64,000 bases of DNA from Anthoceros angustus (Eukaryota > Streptophyta > Anthocerotopsida > Anthocerotales > Anthocerotaceae): positions 1 to 64,000 of the forward strand of contig VJWM01000151.1 of assembly GCA_010909165.1 (NCBI GenBank), in the 5' to 3' direction. Below are positions 23,780 to 36,075 of this stretch, in pieces (the stretch's first letter is position 1; every line of letters begins with the position of its first letter). The notes beneath the pieces were generated by a model, which made no database searches, was not told the DNA's origin, and saw only the letters and a program-made list of their open reading frames with translations. The translations under genes were made by a program, and so were the position numbers.

Positions 23780-25258
23780 CTAAGGATGCCTCGTCGCCTG
23801 AGAGAGCAATGGACACATGTTGTGGAAAGAAAGCTGAAGTCCAAGAGCTAGGAAGCCCCACACCATGTATGTGACCGTGAAAGGCTTGAGCGCAGACTTG
23901 ATAAATTTATCAAAGTCCTCACCAATGTGCCATACATTTTGAAAGCGAGCAAAATGAAGAGTGGTGCACTTCATGTTGTCACACTTAGTTTCAGAGACTT
24001 GATCACCACGGACGAGGTACATGATGAGATGAGCCCTAATTGACCTTGCTTGACCGCATGGAGAAGCACACGGCCACTTACGTCTCACGTGAAAAAGATA
24101 TGGCGTGTTGCAAATGGCATTCCATAGTTCCTCATATTCATCTTCTTGTGGAGTAAGAATGTCTTGAGTGAATGTCTTAAGGACGCCTTCTTCATATTTG
24201 TTTTCCTCTTCAATAAAAATATCTTTCTCATATTCATTTTCTTGCTCTATAAAAATATCTAAGTTCTCCTCATATTGGTTTACTTCTTCTAAGAGAAATT
24301 CTTCGTTCTCATATTCATTTTTTCTTCATAAAAATGTACCTAGATCAAGATGCGTAGAAATGTCCTCGGCATATTGGTTTACCTCTTGAGTAGAAATGTC
24401 CTCCTCATATTCGTCTTGAGTAAAATGTATTGCTCATATTCGTGTTCTTCACTAAAAATATGCTTGTCGTTATAATCGATTTCTTCTTCATTTTCCTTGT
24501 AGTAGTTTCCTTCTTCATCTTCTTTATATTCTTTTCTTCATCATTTTCCTTATAGTTATTCCCTCTTCAGCAAAAATATTTTTGCATAATCTTCTTCCTC
24601 TTCGCTTAGAAATATTCCCTCATCATCATCTTCATCCTCACCAAGAATATCTTCACATTAGTGAAGGAGTTGCTACATTCAATTTCTTCATACCTTGGAC
24701 CTTGGACGATTTTTTCATGTCTTCCACATCAAGATGAATGTCTTGCTCATATTTGCTTTCTTTGTCTTGAACTATTATGCTCATACTCATTTTCCTCTTC
24801 CTCTTCCTCTCTACATAATCTTCTTCTTCTACATAATCTTCTTCTTCTTCTTCTTCTACATAATCTTCTTCTTCTTCTTCTTCTTCTTCTTCTTCTTCTT
24901 CTCTTCACATAATCTTCTTCTTCTTCTTCTTCTACATAATCTTCTTCTTCTTCTACATAATCTTCTTCTTCTTCTTCTTCTTCTTCTTCTTCTTCTACAT
25001 AATCTTCTCTTCTTCTTCTTCTACATAATCTTCTTCTTCTTCTTCTTCTACATAATCTTCTTCTTCTTCTACATAATCTTCTTCTTCTTCATCACTTAGA
25101 AAAATTCCCTCATAATTGTCTTTTGTACTAAGAATGTCTTCGTCAACAAGGAAGTCGCCACACTCAATTCCAAGATGTTTTGGAAGTATGGCACTAATTT
25201 TGTTGCTCCACAAGGGATCTAGTTTGAAAATATAGCGACATTTTGAAGGACTTCCCAA
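23780..25258 (-). pseudogene. Antisense acidic ORF with EEEDYV repeats, copy 1
   Basis: On the - strand the frame from 25258 reads through LPKHLGIECGDFLVDEDIL and IFLSDEEEEDYV, then tandem E-rich segments of the form E(n)DYV. With frame changes it goes on to acidic stretches such as EYEEDIST, EEVNQYEENLDIFIEQENEY and EEENKYEEGVLKTF, and then to a less acidic end (23780-24088) containing HLIMYLVRGDQV and TVTYMVWGFLALGL. The acidic repeat recalls Glu/Asp-rich proteins carried antisense by some plant Ty3/gypsy elements, but I recognise no domain. The + strand poly-Phe/Ile frames are shadows of the TTC repeat. Confidence 0.4.
24802..25087 (-). repeat. (TTC)n / TACATAATC compound microsatellite, 10 units
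   Basis: Runs of TTC are punctuated by ten TACATAATC strings (one of them degenerate, CACATAATC). Read on the - strand each unit encodes E(n)DYV. The second block D copy has seven units. Confidence 0.9.
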
Positions 25259-25719
25259 TATATAGTGCAGTTACTTTTTAATTGTAGGACGATTTCTCGT
25301 CGTGAAAGGAATCAATTTAAAGTCTACTTGCAATTGCAAAAATTTGTTTCAATGATCCTCTTGACCAAAGTCTGCATCTTTTACATGACCTAACGCATAT
25401 CTCAGACAAGATAGAAGAGATCTTGTGAGATGATTTTGAGCAATTTTGGCCTTCTCTTTTAAATTAGTTGCGAACAAGTTCTTGTGACTTGTATCTCCAA
25501 GTGATTGGAATTGTTTAAGGTCATCATAATCGAAAAGATATAACTTGATTCTACGGTTTATCAAGAGGACAAAGAAGCACTTTGTCAAACTTTTCAAACA
25601 AGCTTTTAAAAGTTTGTGGAGCGGAAAAGTTTGGTCAGCTAAGTTTTGGCAAAACACGAGACAATTTGGGGACCAAGGGCAAAGGTTACGGTAGGAAGTT
25701 TTTGCGGATGGATGAAGGG

Positions 25720-25724
25720 AGGAT
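25720..25724 (+). other. Empty target site AGGAT
   Basis: A single AGGAT between GATGAAGGG and GACTACAATTC. In the second block D copy this pentamer is present on both sides of the gypsy element, so this is the pre-insertion state. Confidence 0.9.
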
Positions 25725-26169
25725 GACTACAATTCGTAGGAAGTAGGGGATTTGTAGGCGAGCCAGCGTAATCGAGTTTCGAGGAAGGTAGATAGTAGGT
25801 AAGTCGCTCAGGACGTCCGTAGGTGGTCCGGGACTTGGTTAATTGAGAGAACCTGGGATGTCCTAGACTTAGCCGTTAACGGGTAGAAAGGAGAGAGTAG
25901 GATATGTTAGAAAACCCATTTGATACATATATAGGGGAATTAGGGGTCTATTATGACATCCGAGAAACAAAGTTCCTTGGACTTGACTATAAATATCCAA
26001 GCGGGTAGGAAGTCCTTGGCCTTTGGGGTTTCGTAGAAAGTTCCTTGTCGAGACCATGGTAGAAAAGGATATGAGATAGAGCCATGCATTTCTGAGCCAA
26101 GGAGGATAACTTCCTTGGAATTGAGGGAGGGAGGGGGTTCAATTCTCGAATGTCACGCAGAGGGCTATA

Positions 26170-26600
26170 TATACATGCCGCTTATAATATATAGAAGATG
26201 AGATTTGATGATCGGGATCATCGAGGAGGACACGTGGCGCACATCGAGATGGGGCGCAACTAGGGACCGGATACCAACCGGATTATCACGAGAAGGAAAA
26301 GTCGTATTCGTGCATAAGGCCAAGACCATATTGTCGAGGAAAGGAATCCTCTATAAGCTAGGACTAGACAAAGTAGTTCAAGGTGTTTGGAGGCGAACAA
26401 ATTGCAGTGGTGGCGGAGGCCCCTCTACATACTAAGGAGGGGGGACATTATTCGCACAAGTGATGCAAGAAGATTTTGAGCAGCTTTTGGTGGTCCACTA
26501 TGCAAAGGGACATGGAAATTTATCGAGGCTGTGATGCGTGTCAAAGGATAGGGAGACCACATCTCCCTAAGGGCACATCTCCCTAAGAGAACGTTCCTCC
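26170..26600 (+). pseudogene. Ty3/gypsy integrase zinc-finger (HHCC) fragment
   Basis: The frame near 26334-26600 reads KGILYKLGLDKVVQGVW, GGHYSHK, FWWSTMQRDMEIYRGCDACQ and RIGRP. This matches the integrase H2C2 zinc-binding domain of Ty3/gypsy pol, where a GGHxSxxKT-type His segment is followed by W, P/STM and C-x2-C-Q-R-x-G. It binds zinc and helps integrase multimerise. RNase H upstream and the catalytic core downstream are missing. The two other copies of this flank (41330-41645 and 42960-43317) stop just before the cysteine pair, where array DNA begins. It differs in sequence from the integrase of the intact element. Confidence 0.7.
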
Positions 26601-27920
26601 AAGCCGAGCATGGCCCCTATGCTCTTCAACATGGGTAGGGAACAACATCCTACCCCAAGGATCTCAATTCGGAGTTCTTACATGCTCATGTCCAACACAC
26701 CCAAGCTCCTCGAGCACATCACACACCTTGAATATATGGTACTGCTTCCCTAGCGAGCTCCTCACCAACCTCCTTAGCAACATTTCTCCTTAGTGAACTC
26801 CTCGCCAAATCTCCCTTGATTGACCTCTGCCCAATTCTCGGGCGGCCACCACGATGGCCCCTTTCACATTTGCTTGCAGCCCAAATACAAATTTCGCCTT
26901 CCTCAAGTGAATCCCCATCGCGATTCCTTCACCATGTTGCAGCCGGATCCCCAAGCTCACTCATAACCGTGCTTGCCAAACAAGACCTAGGCCCCTCCTA
27001 GCATTTGGACCACACCTCGTAATCATGTCAATTCAGCTTGGTTGTGCGAGCAAAAAGGCAAAGGCTTGCCTTCTTCACAATTCACACCCTTCGTAGCCCA
27101 CAACCAGCACTCCACTTCTCACATTGCAAGGTCATCACCTCCTAAGTTCCACTAATCACAAGCTCTAGTTCATGGCCTCACAGCGCTTAGCTCACAAGGC
27201 ACAAATTTCTCCCAAAATCCCAACTTCCGTGACAGCACTCTATCTTGGCTTCTCCACACCTTAGCTCCAAAAGTTGAGCTCTTGCCTCACACACCCACGA
27301 CAACGCCGCGCCTCTTCCAACTTGCATGCCTTACAATTAGCCCGTGCTACTTCCCAAAGACACACTCCTTGCAGCTCCTAGCTCCTTCCAACTATGTGCC
27401 CAAGAACTTCCAAGCGCCTTTAAGCACCGCTCACCAAACATACATTCCTATTTTATCGCTACTTAAACTAGGGTTCCAAATCAATCACTAATTCCCTTTG
27501 CACATATAGTCTATGGGGCAAGATTCTACCCTACCGCTCATCTATCTAGGCTTGAGAAACTTCCAAATTCCTACCCTTGTCCCTAACTTTCTGGATGGCT
27601 CAAGAAGAAACACTCGTTACTACTCACTGATCACTTTGAATAAAGATTGAACCAAAATGAACCGAACTGGATCAAAATGACAAAGGGACCCAAACTTTTG
27701 CGTTGCACGCTCACTCCATGAATAACTCAAGGTTATCTTCAAGTATACCGGCGAATGATGAAAGTATTGCTAATTTGTGTGCCGCAATGCAACGAGGCCT
27801 ACCAAGCAAGATTTTACTTTCATTTATTTCCACCGAGTACCTAAACTAGTTAATGGACAACAATGATGGATATTTGCAGCGTTGGGGTCGTGTCGTGGTC
27901 GTAAATACATTATGAAGGAA
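26601..27920. other. 1.3 kb between block D copies, no gene recognised
   Basis: CT-rich DNA in the first 900 bases with Leu/Ser/Pro-type + strand frames (26816-27001, 27282-27491), then AT-richer sequence. It could be the 3' part of the retroelement that supplied the integrase fragment, but no LTR end is visible. Confidence 0.35.
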
Positions 27921-30433
27921 ACAAAATCATCGAAGGATCCAAATAGTTGGGTGATGCGGTTGTATTATCAATATCTTTTCAAAGGTTAGGCGAGAAGTGA
28001 TATGGGATACGATTTCAAAGTTGAACTAGTATGTCGACACCTTATATATGGATGAAATTCATATTCGCATTTAGATTTAGATTCGGATATTTGGGACCCG
28101 CTTCCACCACTCGAGAAGCTAGTGCTAGTTGTTGATGAGGAGGAAAGTGATCATTTTTATTATTTCTAGCGCATGAGCTGGACGATGATTCACGTGACAT
28201 GTTTCATTTATATGTATATTCTTTAGCCATAGGTCAATGGACGGTTCAAGAATTCAACCAAAAAGAAACATAGGTGACATGTTCATCGAATCGTAAGTGC
28301 TGTGCTATCGAGATTCGGAGTTAATATTACTTTGATTGCACATGTTGTAGACGACAATTATGATGTATTATTTGAGCTGGTGTCATTTGATAATGAGATA
28401 ATTACAAGTCAGCAAACCTTTATGAGTGGAAACCCTCTTGAGCCTTTAAATTTTACATCCATATGGTGAAGTACGGAAATTGGATTTGTTGCCCACAATG
28501 GACACTTTTATGGTATGGATGGTAAAAGAAGGGTAAGAAGTTTTCTATCGCCATCTACAAGCGTAACCAACAAGCGCTCAAGTGGGAAAGTTTAATCACG
28601 AGGACTTTGCAATACAAAGCCTATTTGCACGCTTTGTTCCACCTAGTCAATGGAAGTGTTTGGAATTGGCGACTTTATATATTTACATTTTTTGTATTTA
28701 AGAAATCGAAAAGACGGAAAAGATGATAGGAGTTGTGTACATTACCTTATCTCGAATAAGATAATTACAATGGATGGAGAATTGTGTTTCAAGATGAAAT
28801 TGTCAACCCCATGAGGACATGAAGCCTAGAAGGACCAACTTCCATTTTGGGGTGTTCAAAATTTTTCATGTTTGTTCATCATCTAGAAATGATCTACTTG
28901 ACAAAAGTCTAAATAAGTATACTAGAATTTAGATACAAAACCGATTCTTACAACATAGATAAATCAAATAGCGATTCTTGAAAAGAAATCTTTTTAGTCC
29001 ACGGACAATGTAATCAAAGAAATTATATCTTGTTGTATCTTTCATTGCTTATTTGTCCCCTTAAATCGAGGTTGACAACGGGGCTAGTCCCTTTGGCGAG
29101 GTCTAGAGTTGTTCCATCACCCGGTGTAGATGGGGACTTCCTATCTCTTGCATATTTTATAAAGTCTCCACGTTCTCTCTATTTTTGTCCAGTTTTTCAC
29201 GAATGTATCTTTACCTTTTTTTTACTTTAAATTTTACATACATTGATTCACAGTTTGAATTCCATAGCTGAATAATTGTAGAAATAAAAATAATATAATA
29301 CTATTTTATTTCCTTTTCGACGCATGAAAACTAAAGTGCCTCAACAAAGTGAACAAAGTTTGAGTCGGAAGGTAGGAACATAGTCGGAGTGGCGGTAAAA
29401 TATGGACAACTAAAAATGCACGTCAAATTAGGTTCTTACTGTCATTTCCACCGATGTGCCAGTTAGGTTTCTCATAGCATGGCACAAATGATATGATGAC
29501 ATGACGATTGATTCTTTGGGTATGGGTAGGGTATGCAAAATGTGGTGAACTCAAACTTTGAGGCACGCACGCTAAAGCATGAACACAAAGAGTGTGGTGA
29601 TATGGCATAGCTATGCCCACGGCAACAAGGGCACCGCTGCAGGTGCTTGCTCTATATGAGTGGAGCTCACGAATGGAGCGACCTCGGGATGGCATGAGCT
29701 TGCATCGTGCAAGTCCCTCATTTCGCACTCATATCTAGCACCAAAAGTTGCCAACAAAGCGATCCTCGCCCAAGCTCCTTTAAATTTGCAAATTTATACA
29801 TGAAGCTAAGCGCACCATGTGGCAAACGCTTGATCTAAAGAGGCGTCGACGAATGTACGTCCTATTGGAGTGATGCCTGCTGCCTAGCTGCATGATGATC
29901 TAGGGCCCTTTACCCTTTCCTCACGACCATATCCTACAATCACCACATGTCCACCACATCCTTCCGGCCATAGACATGGGCATCATGTATGAAGCTTCTT
30001 CCCTTGGTACATAGCACCTAATTGTCGACAAGACACGCTACAAGGCCCACACCTATAGGTGAGTATCGATACTTTGTATTTTATATTTTATAACTTAAAT
30101 AGTTAAATACAAAAATATAAAATTTGATATATATAGTAAATATATTTGCAAGTAACAAATAATACATGCCGCATGGAGAAGAAAATAAAAGGGCTTTTAT
30201 TAAAGGAGAAGAGATGGGGTAAGCCCATCTACCTTTCAAAGGCTAACACTAGCTAGGGACCTCAAGGGTCCGTAAGCAAGCAACTAAGCTCAATCTAAAA
30301 TCTATGGCTCCCGCAATATCATGACTAAGTAGGTTTTAGAGGATGTGAGCACGCTTTGGTGGCTCGATTCACGATGAAAACGGTGTGCCACAGGATCACT
30401 GGACCAATCGAGGTGTCACCATGATCACCGTTA

Positions 30434-31822
30434 TCATTGTCGTCCTAAGGATGCCTCAAGCCTGCTTGGAGAGCAATGGACACATGTTGTGGAAAGAAAG
30501 TGAAGTCCAAGAGCTAGGAAGCCCCACACCATGTATGTGACCGTGAAAGGCTTGAGCGCACTTGATAAATTTATCAAAGTCCTCACCAATGTGCCATACA
30601 TTTGAAAGCGAGCAAAATGAAGAGCGGTGCACTTCATGTTGTCACACTTAGTTTCAGAGACTTGATCACCACGGACGAGGTACATGATGAGATGAGCCCT
30701 AATTGACCTTGCTTGACCGCATGGAGAAGCACACTACCACTTACGCCTCACGTGAAAAAGATATGGCGTGTTGCAAATGGCATTCCATAGTTCCTCATAT
30801 TCATCTTCTTGTGGAGTAAGAATGTCTTGAGTGAATGTCTTAAGGACGCCTTCTTCATATTTGTTTTCCTCTTCAATAAAAATATCTTTCTCATATTCAT
30901 TTTCTTGCTCTATAAAAATATCTAAGTTCTCCTCATATTGGTTTACTTCTTCTAAGAGAAATTCTTCGTTCTCATATTCATTTTTTCTTCATAAAAATGT
31001 ACCTAGATCAAGATGCGTAGAAATGTCCTCGGCATATTGGTTTACCTCTTGAGTAGAAATGTCCTCCTCATATTCGTCTTGAGTAAAATGTATTGCTCAT
31101 ATTCGTCGTGTTCTTCACTAAAAATATGCTTGTCGTTATAATCGATTTCTTCTTCATTTTCCTTGTAGTAGTTTCCTTCTTCATCTTCTTTATATTCTTT
31201 TCTTCATCATTTTCCTTATAGTTATTCCCTCTTCAGCAAAATATTTTTGCATAATCTTCTTCCTCTTGATTAGAAATATTCCCTCATCATCATCTTCATC
31301 CTCACCAAGAATATCTTCGTCATTAGTGAAGGAGTTGCTACATTCAATTTCTTCATACCTTGGACCTGACGATTTTTTCATGTCTTCCACATCAAGATGA
31401 ATGTCTTGCTCATATTTGCTTTCTTTGTCATTGAACTATTATGCTCATACTCATTTTCCTCTTCCTCTTCCTCATTTTCTACATAATCTTCTTCTTCTTC
31501 TACATAATCTTCTTCTTCTTCTTCTTCTACATAATCTTCTTCTTCTTCTTCTTCTTCTTCTTCTTCTTCTTCTTCTACATAATCTTCTTCTTCTTCTTCT
31601 TCTACATAATCTTCTTCTTCTTCTTCTTCTACATAATCTTCTTCTTCTTCTTCTTCTACATAATCTTCTTCTTCTTCTTCATCACTTAGAAAAATTCCTC
31701 ATAATTGTCTTTTGTACTAAGAATGTCTTCGTCGTCAACAAGGAAGTCGCCACACTCAATTCCAAGATGTTTTGGAAGTATGGCACTAATTTTGTTGCTC
31801 CACAAGGGATCTAGTTTGAAAA
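30434..31822 (-). pseudogene. Antisense acidic ORF with EEEDYV repeats, copy 2
   Basis: Counterpart of 23780-25258 on the - strand. The frame 31190-31390 keeps MKKSSGPRYEEIECSNSF and NDEDILGEDEDDDEGIFL, showing the acidic protein more cleanly than copy 1, while 30434-30685 keeps the LVRGDQVSETKCDNMKC segment. It sits about 490 bases from the gypsy insertion and is not part of that element. Confidence 0.4.
31467..31683 (-). repeat. (TTC)n / TACATAATC compound microsatellite, 7 units
   Basis: Seven TACATAATC strings separated by TTC runs, including one long run of 13 or so TTC. Three fewer units than in block D copy 1. Confidence 0.9.
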
Positions 31823-32302
31823 TATAGCGACATTTTGAAGGACTTCCCAATATATAGTGCAAGTTACTTTTTAATTGTAGGACGATTTCGTGAAAGGAAT
31901 CAATTTAAAGTCTACTTGCAATTGCAAAAATTTGTTTCAATGATCCTCTTGACCAAAGTCTGCATCTTTTACAAAGATGACCTAACGCATCAGCAGAGAT
32001 AGAAGAGATCTTGTGAGATGATTTTGAGCAATTTTGGCCTTCTCTTTTAAATTAGTTGCGAACAAGTTCTTGTGACTTGTATCTCCAAGTGATTGGAATT
32101 GTTTAAGGTCATCATAAGCGTAAAAGATATAACTTGATTCTACGGTTTACAAGAGGACAAAGAAGACTTTGTCAAACTTTTCAAACAAGCTTTTAAAAGT
32201 TTGTGGAACGGAAAAGTTTTGGCTAAGTTTTTGGCAAAACACGAGACAATTTGGGGACCAAGGGCAAGGTTACGTAGGGAAGTTTTTGCAGATGGATGAA
32301 GG

Positions 32303-32307
32303 AGGAT
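32303..32307 (+). repeat. Target-site duplication AGGAT, left
   Basis: Five bases immediately before the TGTCAC start of the 5' LTR, repeated at 40855-40859. Five bases is the usual length for Ty3/gypsy. Confidence 0.93.
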
Positions 32308-32629
32308 TGTCACTGATTGAGCAAGCTCCACTGAAGGACATAGTCAATTGCCGTGCTATGGTAGACACCGACCGAGAGCCAAGTGATCTCCGCCGAAGGC
32401 CGTGGCGGCATACATGGTAGCCGTAGCACGAGGGCAGCTAGCTAGAACAGTAGGTTAGTTAGAGTGAGTGACTAACCTAGGGGCAACTAACCATAGTTAG
32501 CCAAACTCTAGTCGCACAACATTTGAACACGGAACAGGGCGCGGCTACTTGAGCCTGCTCAAGATCCAAGGGGACGACCAGCTTTCCGCTCTTGGTGTCC
32601 GGAGTCGCCCATCTCGTATGATGCTTACA
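32308..32629 (+). repeat. 5' LTR
   Basis: Starts TGTCACTGATTGAGC and ends GATGCTTACA, so it has TG...CA ends; 322 bp. It matches 40532-40854, with differences clustered in GC-rich spots such as GATCTCCGCCGAAGG against GATCTCGGCGGAGTGG. No strong TATA box was seen. Confidence 0.95.
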
Positions 32630-32632
32630 TCT

Positions 32633-32644
32633 TGGTATCGAGCC
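32633..32644 (+). other. Primer-binding site, initiator Met-tRNA type
   Basis: TGGTATCGAGCC lies three bases after the LTR. The canonical site is TGGTATCAGAGCC, so one A appears missing. Reverse transcription would start here from the 3' end of initiator methionine tRNA. Confidence 0.88.
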
Positions 32645-34141
32645 GACGATCGGATCGGATGACTCCAGCAGATCGCGCTGCCTTGGAGTGGATTAGGAGG
32701 CAGCGGTATGGGAGCTCAGAGCGACCATCGAGGAGTGGGGAGAAGTGACCGAGCAGGAGCTTTTGGGGTCCGTGTGGTCTTTGGACCGAGATTGTCTGAT
32801 CTTGTATTGGCTCTACTCATGAGAACACATGAAAATTTTGAAGGCGCACAAGAGTTTGTGAGGCGTATGTGGGAAAGGAGCCGTGGACTTTGAAGATGTG
32901 AGATAGAGCAAGATGCAAGAAGGGATGAATAGTCAGAATCGCGGGAGAAAGAGGAACGTCGAGATGAAGAATGAGAGGAACTCGAAAGCGAAAGGAGAAG
33001 TGAGCAAATCAGAGGAGATCCTTGTTCCCTTCGGCTTGGCTAACGCCAGTTCAACATTGCAGAAGTTCTGGGCACTAAATGTGCAGGAGGCACGCTCAAT
33101 GGCTGCCAATAAGTGACTGGAGAGCACCCATGCGAACGACTCAGTTCACGTTGGCATTTTGTGTCGTGTGGCCTGAGGGCACAAGACGGCTGACATAAGA
33201 CTCCTAGGGAGTCAGAGGCATGCAAGAACCGGACGCCTTGTTGCCGCCTCTGCAAAGCGAAAAAGACAGAAGAAGAGGCCCATGGGTCCCGGTTGAGGTC
33301 TTAGCCCGCCAAACCTAGAGCATGTCACATCGCATGAGGGTGTGGTTGCAAGAATTGCTAGCTCCTAGAAGCAAAGTAGACTAGGGCCTTGAACATTACA
33401 GACGAGAGTAGGAAATGATCCGTGGCATTCAAGCAAGTTGCGATATGTGTGTTGTGGTTCTTTACTTGAGCAATTCAAATACACCGACGGCCACCGTCCA
33501 TCTTGTGGCAAACAGAAGAGGGTTTCTTTCGCTCATGATCAAGAAGAGTGGGGCGTGAATTGAATTTGACAGGAGTCTTGAAACATGAAGTCAAGCCGGT
33601 GCAAAGCTACTGATTACGATGCAAACTTGAAGTCGAGTTTGTGGAAGTCTCGAGTTTGTGGGCGAGCAAAGACGGGTCAAATCTCTGCAATTCTAAGTTG
33701 CCAGCAAGATTGTCAAGTCGCGACAAATTGGCCACCAAGTTGCGACGTGAGTGGGCACGCTCATGCCAAGAGCTGGCCGTGCAGTTGTCTTGATATGTTT
33801 TCCAAGCACATCAATGACTTGATCAGACGAAATGATGCTCGCATTCCATGCCAATGAATTCGCGATTGCTATCATGATGTGGGAGCCGAAAGAGCCGTGC
33901 ATGCTTGTGCCAAAATCACCGTAATCCTCATTGTGACCACTTGATCTTTCAATCGCCGAGTGTGGATCACTAGTGACCACATCGGCAGGTCGATCGGCCG
34001 TAGGAGAAGTGACAACCGAGTCCAACATCTGAACGCAGGTGCATGTGTGAGAGCACGGGCTGGCAATTTTACAACAAAAGGAATAAGCTGCATAACCCCG
34101 GCCCTGTGCATATTCTAGCTTGGATCACGTGCGTACATGAG
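32645..34141 (+). other. Leader and putative gag N-terminal region
   Basis: An ATG at 32659 begins MTPADRAALEWIRRQRYGS and is then broken by frame change, and may be the true gag start. Further on are short frames, one (32913-33116) containing EEILVPFGLANASSTLQKF, which looks like the reverse transcriptase 'LPFGLxNAPxTFQ' box out of place. Around 33720-33800 a frame reads LRREWARSCQELA. I cannot assign domains with confidence. Confidence 0.4.
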
Positions 34142-36040
34142 GTCGATGGAGGATAGCAAGAGCTTCACGACTCCGACGGCGAGATCCATGGCCGATATGG
34201 CTCAGCCCAGATGTTGAGCTTGCAGCCACGCAGGAGGTCGCGAGGCGACCGCGCCTAGAGGTGGCATTAAGAAGAAAATTGGCCGCCTCGCAAATCCTCG
34301 AGCCTGCAGAGAAGATGGGAAGGCAACTTGTCAGAAACGAGGTCCGAGCTGCAAGGAAAGAAGTAGTTGAGGAGGAGGACGTGGTGCCTGATCCCGTGCA
34401 TATGCCTACACATGGAGCGACAGAGGCTGAGCCTGTTGTGAATTTTGATGCGAACGTGGGCTCAACACGAGAAGCAGAATTCAGATCCCGTGTTGAGGCC
34501 GAAGTTCAGGCTATGATCCAGCGAACCCTACAAGATCAGCAAGAGAAGCACGAAAAATTTTTGGCTGATATTTTGGCTCAAAATGCAGAAAGGGAGAAGG
34601 CCTTACGTGAGATGCTTCTGGACATGCCGCTGGCTTAGTCCAAGAAGAGTTGCATGTGCCGAGAGATGAGGTGAACGAAGGCGATGGTCCAGGTCTGTCT
34701 GAATTCAAAGCACGCATGGAAGCCGAAGCTCAAGCTGTTCTGCATCGGACGTTGCAAGAACAAAAGGAACAGCATGAGAAGTTGTTAGCAAATTTGCTTG
34801 CATAGAATGAAGAGAAGGAGCGAAATTGGAGAAACATTTTAGCACAAGTCATGCAGAGACCCACCTCTGGACAAGACAAGATAATCGGAGCCTGCTCAAG
34901 CATGTAATGATAATAGAGATGGAAGGCTTGCCTCTGCAAGCGAGTTGCCACATCACCTGGGACTCCATCACCAACACAATCCCGCCAACAACATTGAAAA
35001 ATTTTCGAGTGCAAGGACTAGCGCAGGAAGAACAGGAGGATCCCAAAATCGCTGAGATAGCCAGGCGTTTGCAAATTGCAAGGCATGAGAGAGCTCAAGC
35101 CCAGGCAGTCACCGACCTTGCTTCTAAAGAAGGGATGTCATTTGATAAAGGTCCTGAGCCAACTCGAAATGACCATCTGAGAAAGAGAGCTAAGTTCGAG
35201 GTGCTCACCTGCCAAGATAGGAGCCCGAGTAAGTTGCAGGAGTGGACGCAAGGATTCACCACATATTTCAAGCAAGATGCAAGAAAAGGAGAAGGTGGAT
35301 TTTGCAGCTCATTACACGAGCCATCTAGCCGAGCCTGGTGGAGAACAGAAAGAGGCTGAAGCGTGGAGAGAAGCCGCCCATATGGGAAGTGATGAAAAGC
35401 GAGCTTCTTCACAATTTCTTGCCTAAGGATCACAAAGAAAGGTGTTGGTCAGTGGTACGCTCTCAAGCATGGTACACTTGAAGAATTTCATTTGCAATTC
35501 ATGAAGGCCATGCTCAAAATACTGACCTAGAGCAGGAGGCAAAGCTCGCAGCGATGCCATCAAGCGAGTATAAGCTCGATTAAGCAACAACGCTGCTGTT
35601 GAAGAGGCAATGCAAGCGCAATGGACGCCGAGAACTATGGAGTCAAAATGGATCGAACCGTGACAACTCAGAATTTGGACAAGCCAGGCGCAAGGTGTGT
35701 TTCACAGGCAATACCAAGCTCAAGGAGCCAAGTACAACCCCCCTCACACTTGGAAGCCTAGAGGTCCAGAGCTTGCAGCCGGATCCACAGCACACACTAG
35801 TCAGCAAGTTGAGCTCAAGCCTATTGAATTTAGACAGCGTGATGAAAAAGAGAAGAAGGAGTATATGGCAAAAGGCTTGTGTTTTATTTGCTCGCTCGAT
35901 CACATTTCCGTGCACGCCCATATGGATCGATGTATGGGAAATGGCCGAGAGGAGGAGGGAGCCGATCTGCAGGATGAAAGCCAATGCAAGATAATGCATG
36001 TGAGCTGGAAATGAGCTCACGTGTAAAGGAAGGCGACATA
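34142..36040 (+). pseudogene. gag: gag polyprotein, frame-broken
   Basis: Gag forms the virus-like particle and binds RNA in the cytoplasm. A 125-residue frame (34261-34638) ends in a charged, probably coiled-coil segment with VEAEVQAMIQRTLQDQQEKH. About 240 bases on, a related segment follows (EAEAQAVLHRTLQEQKEQHE, about 34714-34779), so the coiled coil is duplicated. The capsid-like domain lies at about 35180-35540, with LQEWTQGFTTYFKQDA, later HNFLPKDHKE and LKHGTLEEFHLQF in other frames, as in 'retrotransposon gag' domains. A zinc-knuckle-like KGLCFICSLDH occurs near 35869-35901, though the usual CCHC spacing is not kept. At least four frame changes are needed across the region. Confidence 0.75.
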
Positions 36041-36075
36041 GAGAATTTCAAAGCAAGGACCTACCCACTGCTAGA

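Larger units (their letters stand above)
21256..26507. repeat. Block D, first copy, contains the empty insertion site
   Basis: From ACAAAATCATCGAAGG (21256) to CTATGCAAAGGG (26508) this block matches 27921-32307 followed by 40855-41645, in the same orientation and collinear, about 6,665 bases apart. Differences are mainly small indels. The second copy is interrupted by the gypsy element; here the site is intact. Most of 21.3-23.7 kb is AT-rich with no gene. 23.8-25.3 kb holds an antisense acidic ORF, and 26.2-26.6 kb an integrase fragment. No LTR-type ends or primer site border it, so I treat it as a segmental duplication. Confidence 0.9.
27921..32307. repeat. Block D, second copy, part left of the gypsy insertion
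   Basis: Collinear with 21256-25724. The right edge is the AGGAT target site and the start of the 5' LTR. The rest of this copy continues at 40855. Sequence identity to copy 1 is high by eye, with scattered small indels in GC-rich spots. No gene is seen in 27.9-30.4 kb. Confidence 0.9.

Noticed and set aside
24695-25099. Poly-Phe/Ile/Leu frames on the + strand (also 31401-31814)
   Set aside because: They are frames of the TTC microsatellite. The - strand reading, with acidic flanks outside the repeat, is more plausible.
21256-32307. Block D copies as a pair of very long LTRs
   Set aside because: They lack TG...CA ends, primer site and polypurine tract, they contain an integrase fragment, and the second copy is followed by the same flank after the gypsy insertion. 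A segmental duplication fits better.
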